Of a DNA stretch of 64,000 bases, positions 45,526 through 54,278 are shown in pieces (positions within the stretch are counted from its first letter, which is position 1; every line of letters starts with the position of its first letter). The notes under the pieces are model-generated. The model was not told where the DNA came from, did no database searches, and saw only the letters and a list, made by a program, of their open reading frames with translations. The position numbers were made by a program, and so were the translations under genes. Source of the stretch: Pedobacter duraquae. Its GTDB lineage: Bacteria; Bacteroidota; Bacteroidia; Sphingobacteriales; Sphingobacteriaceae. The DNA lies in the NCBI RefSeq assembly GCF_004362245.1, contig NZ_SNWM01000004.1, positions 186,001 through 250,000 of the forward strand. The letters are read 5' to 3'.

Positions 45526-48500
45526 ATGAATAGAATTACTAAAATCCTCTTTTCTACCCGAACCATGGGTACAATGCTTCTCATTTATGCTTTTTCCATG
45601 GCAATGGCAACTTTTGTAGAAAATGATTACGGTACTGCCGTCGCGAAAGCATTGATATACAATTGCTGGTGGTTTGAATTGGTTATGTTAATTCTTGTGA
45701 TCAACTTTATTGGTAACATCAAACGATACAGACTCTATCAACGTAAAAAAATCCCGTTACTTGTCTTTCACCTTGCCTTCGTAATTATCTTTATAGGGGG
45801 TTTTATTACAAGATACATCAGTTACGAAGGATCAATGCACATTCGGGAAGGAGAATCGAGCAAAGAGATTGTTTCTGATGCCACGTTCTTTAAAGTACAA
45901 ATTGGCCAGGGAGAACAAGCACTGGCTTACGACGACGTTCCTGCAATTCTCATATCCAACAGAATTCCAACGTATTTAAAACCATTTAAAAAGACCTTCG
46001 TATCTGAATACGACTATAACGGCCAGCGTGTAAAAATGAAAGTAGTAGATTTTTATGCCAGGGCGCAAGACTCTCTTATCCAAAATCCTTCCGGCAAACC
46101 TACGTTGCATCTGGTAGTACTGGAAAACGGTAAACGTGTAAATAAATATATTCCTTCGGGCGAAGTGCAGCTTATTCAAAACCTGCTGATCAGCTACAAC
46201 AAACAAACACCAGGAGCAATCAATATTGACAACACTACGGGTAGTTTTTTAATATCCTCACCATATGAAGGCAGTTATATGATTATGGCTACCCAGGAAA
46301 GAAAAACAGTCGAGGCAAAAGATATGGCCCAGCCCTTTCACCTCCGAAGTTTATACAACTACGGAGCCTTGGCATTTGTTGTTCCGGAGCTGCCTGTAAA
46401 TGGGAATATTATCTATTTTGAGGGTGATAAGAAAACACATGAACACGATTCAGATCTGTTAAAGGTTGAAATAACAACGCCAACAGCCACCGACACCGTA
46501 TCATTTTATGGCGGCCGCGGCATGACTAATTTTCAGCATCAGAGTGAGATTGGTGGTTTAAGGATATCCCTGGCCTATGGATCTAAAATATATCCTGCAC
46601 CTTTTGCACTTAAACTAACGCACTTTCAAATGGATAAATATCCTGGTAGTGATAGTCCAGCGGCTTACTCCTCAGATATCATGATACAAGATGGCGGAGC
46701 CGAACGACCTTACAAAATATATATGAACCATGTACTTGATCATGCAGGATTCAGGTTTTTTCAGGCGAGTTTCGACGACGACCAAAAAGGCACCGTACTT
46801 TCGGTAAATCATGATGAATTAGGGACTAATGTGACGTATGCAGGCTATACCCTACTCTTCCTGGCGATGTTCGTTACACTATTTTGGAAAGGCACACATT
46901 TCTCAAAGCTCAATGAACAACTCAAAAGCATTTCGAAATCAAAGGTAGCACTCCTGCTTTTTATGCTTCTTCCTCTGGATGCAGCATTTGGTCAACAAAT
47001 AGATATGCATGGTAAGAATGAGCCGGCTCCGATCACTGAAACCACAGCGCCACATAACCATCTTAACGCGGCCGAACACGTACATACACCTGATAATACA
47101 GCAGCTCTGGACCAGTTGCTAAATGGTAAAGTTGTTGACCCCATTGCATTTGCTGCGTCGGTCAAAATTGACCCCGCGCATGCTGATTTATTTGGACACC
47201 TTCTAGTGCAAAACATTGATGGAAGGATAGAGCCAGTCAATACAATGGCGCTGGAAATACTGCGGAAACTGCACCGGAAGGATAAGTTTTATTCGTTAAA
47301 TGCAAATCAATTTTTCTTGTCAATTTCTACCAGGTTTTTTGATTGGGTAAATGTCCCTATCATTAAAGCCGGATCAAAAGCAAGTGCTGAGCTATTAACG
47401 AAGATTAAAGCGGACAAGGACGGTTACACTTCTATGATCAACCTGTTGCTGATCAATGCAGATGGCTCAGCAACCTTTATATTGAAAGACGATTATCTCA
47501 TCGCATTTGCTAAAAAACCATCTGATCAAAACACGTACGACAAGGAAGTTATTGACCTGAATGACAAGCTTCAGGTTATGCAGCAACTGATGGAAGGAGC
47601 TTATCTAAGGATTTTTCCCATTGCCGGAGATGCCAATAACACATGGATAGCGATGCCGGTAAATGTTGTAGCTCAAAAAACAACAATGCCAAACGCATTT
47701 GACGCATATATAAAGGCAGTACAAAGTGGACAGCAGACTGGTAATTGGACTGCTGCAAATACCGAACTGGAAAATATTAGCAAGTTACAGCATAAGTACG
47801 GTCAAAGTGTTATACCATCTGAGGCAAAGATAAATTGGGAGGTCAGGTATAACTCCTGGAATCTCTTTCTAAACCTGATGATTACATATGCCTTTTTAGG
47901 CGCATTGATACTAGGGCTGGCGTTCTTCAAGCTCTTTAAAAGTTCTAAAAATCTCGATCGGATCATTACTGCCGTGTTATTTGTTATTACTATTGCCGCA
48001 GTTTTACAGGGTATTGGTTTAGGAGTACGTTGGTATATTTCGGGACACGAACCTTGGAGTAATGGCTATGAGGCTGTATTGTTCATCAGCTGGATCGGGG
48101 TGCTTTCTGGCTTACTGATGTACAGAAATAGTAATGCTTTTATTCCCGCCGCGGGATGTTTGATCGCCGTAATTTTGATGGGTTTCGCACACGGAGGGTC
48201 ACAGATGAATCCCCAGATTACTCCCTTAGTTCCTGTCCTGAAATCCTACTGGTTAATGATTCATGTTGCGATCATTACATCCAGCTATGGTTTTTTCGGT
48301 TTAAGTGCCTTGATTGGCACTGTCGTACTTATTCTGTTCATCATTGACAATAATAAGATTAGCGATAAGGTTAAGGCTTCTATAACCGAATTAAGTATTG
48401 TTAATGAAATGTCGCTAACCATCGGGCTTTTCCTACTGACGGTCGGTACTTTTCTGGGAGGAATATGGGCAAACGAAAGCTGGGGAAGATATTGGAGCTG

Positions 48501-48795
48501 GGATCCCAAAGAAACCTGGGCATTCATATCGGTCATTATTTACGCTTTCATACTCCACGTACGTCTCATTCCTGGTTTAAAAAGCAAGTACCTCTTCAAC
48601 TTGTTGTCATTAATAGGCTTTTCAACCATCATCATGACCTATTTTGGAGTAAATTATTACCTTACCGGGCTGCATTCGTATGCGAAGGGAGATCCCGTTC
48701 CGGTTCCTGCCTGGGTTTATATAGTTACCGGCGTAGTGTTGTTGCTGGCAATCGTTTCTTACCGTCAAAGAAAGAAACGATTAACCAAAGCATAG
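45526..48795 (+). CDS. ccsBA: Fused cytochrome c biogenesis protein CcsB-CcsA (system II)
   Basis: A 1089-residue protein joining both halves of the system II cytochrome c synthase. The N-terminal ResB/CcsB part (about 1-470) has membrane segments and a large periplasmic region; a segment near 485-500 leads to a His-rich periplasmic linker; the C-terminal CcsA part (about 790-1080) has about eight membrane segments with the WWD heme-handling motif near 981-993 (WGRYWSWDPKETW) and flanking His residues. It carries heme to apocytochrome c on the periplasmic side. This one-piece form is usual in Bacteroidota. The ATG at 45526 is preferred to an upstream one at 45454-ish without homology. Confidence 0.93.
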   Translation: MNRITKILFSTRTMGTMLLIYAFSMAMATFVENDYGTAVAKALIYNCWWFELVMLILVINFIGNIKRYRLYQRKKIPLLVFHLAFVIIFIGGFITRYISYEGSMHIREGESSKEIVSDATFFKVQIGQGEQALAYDDVPAILISNRIPTYLKPFKKTFVSEYDYNGQRVKMKVVDFYARAQDSLIQNPSGKPTLHLVVLENGKRVNKYIPSGEVQLIQNLLISYNKQTPGAINIDNTTGSFLISSPYEGSYMIMATQERKTVEAKDMAQPFHLRSLYNYGALAFVVPELPVNGNIIYFEGDKKTHEHDSDLLKVEITTPTATDTVSFYGGRGMTNFQHQSEIGGLRISLAYGSKIYPAPFALKLTHFQMDKYPGSDSPAAYSSDIMIQDGGAERPYKIYMNHVLDHAGFRFFQASFDDDQKGTVLSVNHDELGTNVTYAGYTLLFLAMFVTLFWKGTHFSKLNEQLKSISKSKVALLLFMLLPLDAAFGQQIDMHGKNEPAPITETTAPHNHLNAAEHVHTPDNTAALDQLLNGKVVDPIAFAASVKIDPAHADLFGHLLVQNIDGRIEPVNTMALEILRKLHRKDKFYSLNANQFFLSISTRFFDWVNVPIIKAGSKASAELLTKIKADKDGYTSMINLLLINADGSATFILKDDYLIAFAKKPSDQNTYDKEVIDLNDKLQVMQQLMEGAYLRIFPIAGDANNTWIAMPVNVVAQKTTMPNAFDAYIKAVQSGQQTGNWTAANTELENISKLQHKYGQSVIPSEAKINWEVRYNSWNLFLNLMITYAFLGALILGLAFFKLFKSSKNLDRIITAVLFVITIAAVLQGIGLGVRWYISGHEPWSNGYEAVLFISWIGVLSGLLMYRNSNAFIPAAGCLIAVILMGFAHGGSQMNPQITPLVPVLKSYWLMIHVAIITSSYGFFGLSALIGTVVLILFIIDNNKISDKVKASITELSIVNEMSLTIGLFLLTVGTFLGGIWANESWGRYWSWDPKETWAFISVIIYAFILHVRLIPGLKSKYLFNLLSLIGFSTIIMTYFGVNYYLTGLHSYAKGDPVPVPAWVYIVTGVVLLLAIVSYRQRKKRLTKA

Positions 48796-48798
48796 ATC

Positions 48799-49650
48799 TT
48801 AAGGCTGATAAGCCTTTACTTTTTGCAAACTATTGCCAAGACAATCAACCCCTAATTCAACAACATCTCCGGGTTTGAGGTACCATGGCTCGGGTTTTTG
48901 ACCCAGCCCTACACCTGCCGGAGTTCCAGTTGTTATCACGTCTCCTGGCAAAAGAGTCATGAATTGACTAATGTAAGAAACCAAAAATGGAACATTAAAA
49001 ATCAGATTTGAAGTACTTCCATCCTGAACCATTTTACCGTTCACCATAAGCCACAATCTTAAGTTGTGTACATCAGCAATTTCGTCTTTTGTAGCCATAA
49101 ATGGCCCAAGCGGAGCAAATGTATCACAGCTCTTTCCTTTGGTCCACTGCCCGTTACGCTCCAGTTGAAAGGCACGTTCGCTATAATCATTATGCAACAG
49201 ATACCCCGCAATATGATCAAACGCATCTTCTTCAGCTACATAACTCGCCTTTCTGCCAATAACAATAGCCAATTCCACCTCCCAGTCTGTTTTTACACTC
49301 GCTTTAGGGATAATGAGATCATCATTTGGGCCAACAATAGCAGAGGTTGCCTTGAAGAATAAGATTGGTTCAACCGGAATAGCTGCTCCGGTTTCGGCAG
49401 CATGGTCTTTATAATTTAAACCCACGCAAACAAGTTTTGAAGGTCGGCATACCGGAGAACCTAGCCTGGTACTTTTGTCAACCTTTGGAAGTTCAGCATT
49501 TTTGATATCTTCTTCAAGCTTAACCAGGGCATCGCCCGCAAAAAAAGCTTCGTCATAATCCTTAACCAACTGCGATACATCAAACCAGTCATCGTTAATA
49601 ATTACGCCAGGGCGTTCGTAACCCGCTTCTCCAAATCGTATTAATTTCAT
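48799..49650 (-). CDS. Fumarylacetoacetate-hydrolase-family enzyme
   Basis: A 283-residue FAH-fold enzyme. The conserved core includes VCVGLNYKDHAAE (catalytic His), the metal ligands in DWEVELAIVIG and the segments GYLLHNDYSERAFQ and TTGTPAGVG. It resembles 2,4-diketo-3-deoxy-L-fuconate hydrolases and ureidoglycolate-type enzymes, which split acylpyruvates or related acids with Mg2+. It stands at the end of the FadR-type regulator, TSUP permease and DUF1634 block, so it may act on the acid they import. Confidence 0.9.
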   Translation of the reverse strand: MKLIRFGEAGYERPGVIINDDWFDVSQLVKDYDEAFFAGDALVKLEEDIKNAELPKVDKSTRLGSPVCRPSKLVCVGLNYKDHAAETGAAIPVEPILFFKATSAIVGPNDDLIIPKASVKTDWEVELAIVIGRKASYVAEEDAFDHIAGYLLHNDYSERAFQLERNGQWTKGKSCDTFAPLGPFMATKDEIADVHNLRLWLMVNGKMVQDGSTSNLIFNVPFLVSYISQFMTLLPGDVITTGTPAGVGLGQKPEPWYLKPGDVVELGVDCLGNSLQKVKAYQP

Positions 49651-49708
49651 ATCAATCTATATATTTTATTCGGGCTAATCTGCTGCCTCATCACCAATAA
49701 ATATAGGG

Positions 49709-50107
49709 CTAAATTTTTAAACCGCTGAATGTGCTAAACAGGATTATCCCCAGTACGATCATAGTTATAACAACATATAACCTGTCTTTCTCTACCGCAA
49801 AAGCGAAAAGAGAAAATGCAATTCGTAAGATTGGCGTGATGATCAGCAACAATACGCCAAATTGGATTATTGCCATAGCTTTAAATGTAAATAATCCCAC
49901 TATTATCCCGTCAAAAGTAATAAATTCACTCCCCTCACCCTTGAACACCCTGTAATCAGGCATCGCACAAGTACCATATTGTGATAATAAAAGGATACCA
50001 CCAATAAGCACAACAATGCAAGCAGTAAATACCCCGGTTCTTAATAATTTTCCTACAGTTTTTTCTACATCCCTTTCCTGGAGGATAACAGTGTCTGTTT
50101 TTTTCAT
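49709..50107 (-). CDS. DUF1634-family membrane protein
   Basis: A 132-residue protein with three membrane segments (VFTACIVVLIGGILLLSQYG, then one near AIIQFGVLLLIITPILRIAFSLF and a last one near VVITMIVLGIILFSTF). DUF1634 proteins usually sit beside TSUP permeases, as here, and may be an accessory subunit. The ATG at 50107 lies ten bases after the permease stop; an ATG at 50140 would overlap the permease end. Confidence 0.88.
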   Translation of the reverse strand: MKKTDTVILQERDVEKTVGKLLRTGVFTACIVVLIGGILLLSQYGTCAMPDYRVFKGEGSEFITFDGIIVGLFTFKAMAIIQFGVLLLIITPILRIAFSLFAFAVEKDRLYVVITMIVLGIILFSTFSGLKI

Positions 50108-50117
50108 ATCTATCTTT

Positions 50118-50951
50118 TTAGAAGTTATGTTGGTATCCATTGTAGATCATTTCGAATGCGACAAAAGTAATTGCGACACAAAATATGATCCTCAATGTTT
50201 GCGGGTTAATCCTGGTTAACAGTTTTGCTCCGGTAAATGCCCCACCGAGCACACCCAGTACCACTGGAAAAGCAATAATAGGATCCATGTAACCTCTTTG
50301 CAGGTAAACTACAGCACTGGCAGCAGCAGTTACTCCAATCATAAAATTGCTCGTTGTAGTGCTCACTTTAAATGGTATCTTCATTGCTGTATCCATTGCC
50401 AATACCTTTAGTGCGCCGGAGCCTATTCCTAACAGACCCGACATCACACCAGCAAGTGTCATGATGGAAAATCCACCTCCAACATTCTTTAATTTGTAGC
50501 TTATGGGCCCATCAGGACCAGGATAACTACTATCCAATTTGAGCATTGCCGAAAGTTTGCTTCCCTCCGTTAGTGCCTCCTGATTTTTTTTCCTTAAGGT
50601 CATAGCCGCAGAAAACAATAATACACTGCCAAAAATAATAGCGATAGTATTGGTTGGCGTATATACAGCAATCAGGGCACCTAAAACTGCCCCAATTGTA
50701 GTCGCAATCTCAAGAAACATCCCAAGTCTGATATTCGTAATCCCTTCTTTGATATAAGCGCTGGCAGCGCCTGAAGAGTTGGCTATTGAAGCTAACAGGG
50801 CAGCGCCAATCGCGTACCTGATATCAACATGAAAAACGAGGGTAAGTAACGGTATCACCACTACTCCACCACCAAGGCCCGTTAAAGAGCCTACCAAACC
50901 CGCGAGATAGGCGCCGAGAATTAGTATTAATGTGAAAGTTAAAATTGACAT
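50118..50951 (-). CDS. TSUP (TauE/SafE) family anion permease
   Basis: A 277-residue permease with about eight membrane segments in two repeats carrying GLTGLGGGVVVIPLL and GVMSGLLGIGSGALKV. Family members move sulfite, sulfoacetate or other organosulfur and carboxylic anions. It lies nine bases after the FadR-type regulator and before DUF1634 and the FAH-fold enzyme. It probably imports or exports the compound sensed by the regulator. Confidence 0.92.
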   Translation of the reverse strand: MSILTFTLILILGAYLAGLVGSLTGLGGGVVVIPLLTLVFHVDIRYAIGAALLASIANSSGAASAYIKEGITNIRLGMFLEIATTIGAVLGALIAVYTPTNTIAIIFGSVLLFSAAMTLRKKNQEALTEGSKLSAMLKLDSSYPGPDGPISYKLKNVGGGFSIMTLAGVMSGLLGIGSGALKVLAMDTAMKIPFKVSTTTSNFMIGVTAAASAVVYLQRGYMDPIIAFPVVLGVLGGAFTGAKLLTRINPQTLRIIFCVAITFVAFEMIYNGYQHNF

Positions 50952-50959
50952 AGCATTGC

Positions 50960-51610
50960 TTAATGATTGTTATTCAATATTTGAGATAGTATATGCGTTG
51001 CCCGCTCTTCATCTTTAGCCTCAATGGAGTCGAAGAGGCTCTGGTGCAGATAATGGCTCATCGCAAAGTGGGTCACACCCGACGGTTCACGCCGGGAAAA
51101 AAAATCACGGATCACAACCGTAAAACTTCCATACAGATCAGCAAGCACCTGATTTCCTGAAGCACGAGCAATAGCCATATGAAATTCGATGTCCGCATTT
51201 GCACAAGCCACCTTGGATTCCTGCTCAATCGCTTCCCGGCGTTTCTTTAAGGCCGCACTAATAGATTCTAAATTTTCTGTTGTTCGATGCTTAACGGCAA
51301 GGCTAACGATTTCCTTTTCCAGTATCGACCTTACCTGATTTATTTCACCGAAGTCAGATCTTCGGAGACGATGCTCTATCGGTTCCGCAGAAACATCATT
51401 AACCATCGTTCCAAATCCCTGCCTAACTGTAAGGATGCCGGATAAGGTCAGCGATTTTATCGCTTCACGGATCGTTGACCTACCTACACTATAGCACTCC
51501 ATTAACAAAGGTTCAGGGGGAAGTTTTTCACCTGCTTTGAACCTTGCTTCTTTAATGTCATCACGTATGCGTAAGGCTATTTGCTCGAAAAGTCGCAATT
51601 GGGTTTCCAT
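50960..51610 (-). CDS. FadR-subfamily GntR transcriptional regulator
   Basis: A 216-residue regulator with an N-terminal winged helix (about 8-75; SVGRSTIREAIKSLTLSGIL and the wing VRQGFGTMV) and an FCD effector-binding domain (about 85-210) with the helices containing IEFHMAIARASGNQVL, whose Asp/His ligands suggest a metal-bound carboxylate ligand. It is first in its operon and has two tandem palindromes just upstream, so it probably represses itself and the following permease, DUF1634 and hydrolase genes until the acid is present. Confidence 0.93.
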   Translation of the reverse strand: METQLRLFEQIALRIRDDIKEARFKAGEKLPPEPLLMECYSVGRSTIREAIKSLTLSGILTVRQGFGTMVNDVSAEPIEHRLRRSDFGEINQVRSILEKEIVSLAVKHRTTENLESISAALKKRREAIEQESKVACANADIEFHMAIARASGNQVLADLYGSFTVVIRDFFSRREPSGVTHFAMSHYLHQSLFDSIEAKDEERATHILSQILNNNH

Positions 51611-51628
51611 ATTCTAAATTTTCAGCAC

Positions 51629-51663
51629 AAACATACGATGTTTCAATTAAACATCATATGTTT
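51629..51663. promoter_or_regulatory. Two tandem AAACAT-N3-ATGTTT operators
   Basis: Perfect palindromes AAACAT-ACG-ATGTTT (51629-51643) and AAACAT-CAT-ATGTTT (51649-51663) have centres exactly 20 bases apart, two helical turns, so both face the same side of the DNA. The nearer copy is 18 bases upstream of the regulator ATG. This fits a dimeric GntR/FadR-type regulator binding cooperatively. Confidence 0.8.
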
Positions 51664-51730
51664 ATTTCAGACAAATCTCATTTTACCTTGAAAATAGCCC
51701 ACAGCGACCGTTAACGCGGCTTACCCAGAA

Positions 51731-52807
51731 CTAAGGTACGACTGTATAAAAAAGATAAGAGGCAAAGATCACCAGCAACACGATTCCTTGTTGAATGTTT
51801 GTGCGCCCCGTAGCGAGCGAAAACATAATGGTAATCATAGCCAAAAGCAACATGACCGTAGAGCTCGTATCAATTCCAAGAACCAATGGCATTTGGGTAA
51901 TTATAGATACAATAGCAACAACGGGAATAGTAAGCCCGATACTTGCCAGAGCTGAGCCTAGCGCGAGATTGAGACTCGTTTGCAAACGATCAGCTTTTAC
52001 TGCCCTGTAAGCAGCTAATCCCTCGGGCAACAATACAATTGCCGCAATAATTACACCCACAGCAGATTTTGGCGCGCCGAGATCAATAACAATCTTCTCA
52101 ATATCCTTGGAAAGAAATTTCGCCAATAAAACGACTATAATCAGACTGAGAATTAGAAATGCAAGACTCAATATTGCGGTTAGGTTATTGGGCGCATCAG
52201 CGTGGTCTTCTTCAGAGCTTGAATTTTTAGGCAGGAAGAAGTCTCTGTGGCGAACTGTTTGCATAAAAATGAATCCTGCATAAAGTGTAATTGAGACTAA
52301 GGATACGAAGATGAGCTGACTCTGACTGTATTCGCCTTTCGGGCCGCTGGTTGTGTAATTAGGTAAAATCAACGTAAGCACTATTATCGCTATCAGGGTG
52401 ATTAGTGCGGCGTTAACCCCCGACAATTTATATAATTGTTCTTTAAACTTGATCCCACCCTTGAGCAAACAGATCCCAACGATTCCAGTAACAATGATCA
52501 TAACAGCTGCAAATACCGTATCCCGCGCCAGTTCTTTAACACCGTCGCCTCCTGCAAGCATCAGCGATACGATTAACCCCACCTCTATCGTGGTAATTGC
52601 AATCGCAAGAATAATTGTTCCAAATGGCTCCCCAACACGATGGGCGATAACTTCTGCATGATGTACAGAGGCCAACACACTACCTATTAGCAACGCTGCC
52701 AGAAGCAATTTAAGATAGAAATCAGATTCCTCAGTAACGATAAAATAGAATAGGATTCCCGCAACTGGAATCGCCATTGTCCATTTGGGCAAGTCGATGT
52801 TTTTCAT
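51731..52807 (-). CDS. Ca2+/H+ antiporter, ChaA-like
   Basis: A 358-residue antiporter of the CaCA superfamily with about 11 membrane segments and two copies of the alpha-repeat motif. The first reads HRVGEPFGTIILAIAITTIEVGLIVSL, given here in two parts: HRVGEPFGTIILAI and AITTIEVGLIVSL; the second has VLLPEGLAAYRAVKAD and NLALGSALASIGLTIP. It exports calcium (or sodium/potassium) in exchange for protons. It stands alone, downstream of the divergently controlled regulator region. Confidence 0.93.
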   Translation of the reverse strand: MKNIDLPKWTMAIPVAGILFYFIVTEESDFYLKLLLAALLIGSVLASVHHAEVIAHRVGEPFGTIILAIAITTIEVGLIVSLMLAGGDGVKELARDTVFAAVMIIVTGIVGICLLKGGIKFKEQLYKLSGVNAALITLIAIIVLTLILPNYTTSGPKGEYSQSQLIFVSLVSITLYAGFIFMQTVRHRDFFLPKNSSSEEDHADAPNNLTAILSLAFLILSLIIVVLLAKFLSKDIEKIVIDLGAPKSAVGVIIAAIVLLPEGLAAYRAVKADRLQTSLNLALGSALASIGLTIPVVAIVSIITQMPLVLGIDTSSTVMLLLAMITIMFSLATGRTNIQQGIVLLVIFASYLFYTVVP

Positions 52808-52908
52808 ATTGGTTTACATGTTTCTCTTAATTCTAACAAAAACTATCCTATCAAGTTTGATTTGATTGAAATAAAGGAAAAAGGCATTCCAATTACATAA
52901 GAAAATCT

Positions 52909-54078
52909 TTACAACCCATAAGAAGATTTGCGGCTGGCTTCGGCGATCAGTTCTTTAACCAATTCGCTGCCACTGTCCCACCTCTTTAGCTTATTGATTT
53001 GCTGGATAACCACGCGATCCTTAATCTGACAATCAGCTTCGTAATAATCCGACATAATTGATTTCATTGCGGTATGAATCTGTGCCAGGCTTCCGTTTAA
53101 AATCAGCTCTGAACTATTCTTTACGATTTCAGCTAACGCATCTGCCATGCTTGCAGCATAATAAGGGCAATTCCAGTCATGGCGATAAGGATCATCACCT
53201 TTGATGTTTACTTTCTGCAATGGATGTGAGAGATCTTCAATAACGCCGGCTATCGCGTCGCCAAATACGTTTGAATATTCCGCCACAAAATGATTCCACC
53301 ACCTTGGATGCATTGGTAACTCTTTTAATAGTGTATCACACACAAGCACCCGTTTGGGGAAATCAGGACATAATGGATCCATTACAACAAGTGAAACACC
53401 AAAATGCCCTTCGGTTGGTGAATGTCGACTGTAGATAACGAAAAACTGAAAATTTGTCTCGCCTTCAGATTTTAGCTCCGCTGTAACCTGCATAACATCC
53501 GCTAGTCTGTCCTCAAGAAAACCATACTTGACAAATACATGCAAATTTCCACCGGATTTCGCTGTACACCTTTTACTATGTTCATCAAAGACATTACTGT
53601 TGGCGGGGCGACTGCTAAAATGATTGCCACTATTGTACCTGATCTCTTCGGAATCTTTGGGATAGCTAGTGATTGACAAGGGATCTCCCGTGTCGGTCTG
53701 CTTATTAGGATGAATGGAACGAAATGGCACATGCATCAGTTCACTATCCATTCGTCGCGCAAGGTTATAAATTCGTTGTTCTGTTTGAGCTAGCAACGGA
53801 TCTCCGCTCAGCGGATCAAAATATACCAACCGGGAACCTCTCCCCAAATGCTCGGCTATAGAACGGTCGCTCAAAAGCGACTGTACCGGATGCTCCGTAG
53901 TCATGAAAAAGTCCCTAAGCGCCTCATTTGTTAAATAAACGTCTAAAGACTGATCGAACTGAAAGAATGTCCTGTCACCATTATTATCGACCCATTTCCG
54001 CAAAAAATTGTACACTTCCCGCTCAAAAAAATGATTAGTCGCTTCCGCGATTTCGTAAGTACAATTGTATTGCTCCAT
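52909..54078 (-). CDS. Protein of unknown function with a possible clan CE (Ulp1/YopJ-like) catalytic core
   Basis: A 389-residue soluble protein without signal peptide. The first ~200 residues match nothing I recognise. The C-terminal half has a spaced triad: His in TEGHFGVSLVV, Asp 23 residues later in RVLVCDTL, and Cys 56 residues after that in RHDWNCPYYAASMADAL. This order, the strand-rich setting around His and Asp and a helix right after Cys are those of clan CE enzymes (Ulp1-type proteases, YopJ-type acetyltransferases). The usual Gln six residues before Cys is not there (a Tyr instead; a Gln lies 16 before), so the call is tentative. The start is the ATG at 54078; an upstream TTG-like extension has no support. 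Confidence 0.6.
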   Translation of the reverse strand: MEQYNCTYEIAEATNHFFEREVYNFLRKWVDNNGDRTFFQFDQSLDVYLTNEALRDFFMTTEHPVQSLLSDRSIAEHLGRGSRLVYFDPLSGDPLLAQTEQRIYNLARRMDSELMHVPFRSIHPNKQTDTGDPLSITSYPKDSEEIRYNSGNHFSSRPANSNVFDEHSKRCTAKSGGNLHVFVKYGFLEDRLADVMQVTAELKSEGETNFQFFVIYSRHSPTEGHFGVSLVVMDPLCPDFPKRVLVCDTLLKELPMHPRWWNHFVAEYSNVFGDAIAGVIEDLSHPLQKVNIKGDDPYRHDWNCPYYAASMADALAEIVKNSSELILNGSLAQIHTAMKSIMSDYYEADCQIKDRVVIQQINKLKRWDSGSELVKELIAEASRKSSYGL

Positions 54079-54278
54079 AAGTTTTTCAAGGAAATAAGTA
54101 GACTGAAAGCTACGAAATAAATCAATGCAAACCACAAATTAAATGGAATGGAAATTTAAATGTTACAATTTTAAGCCTGATTCTGATAATTAGCTTGAAA
54201 ATCCTGGGAAAACGCAGCATAATACCTCTCCAAAACACGCTATCTTGGTTTTCTTAAGTTCAAGGATGACTATATCTT

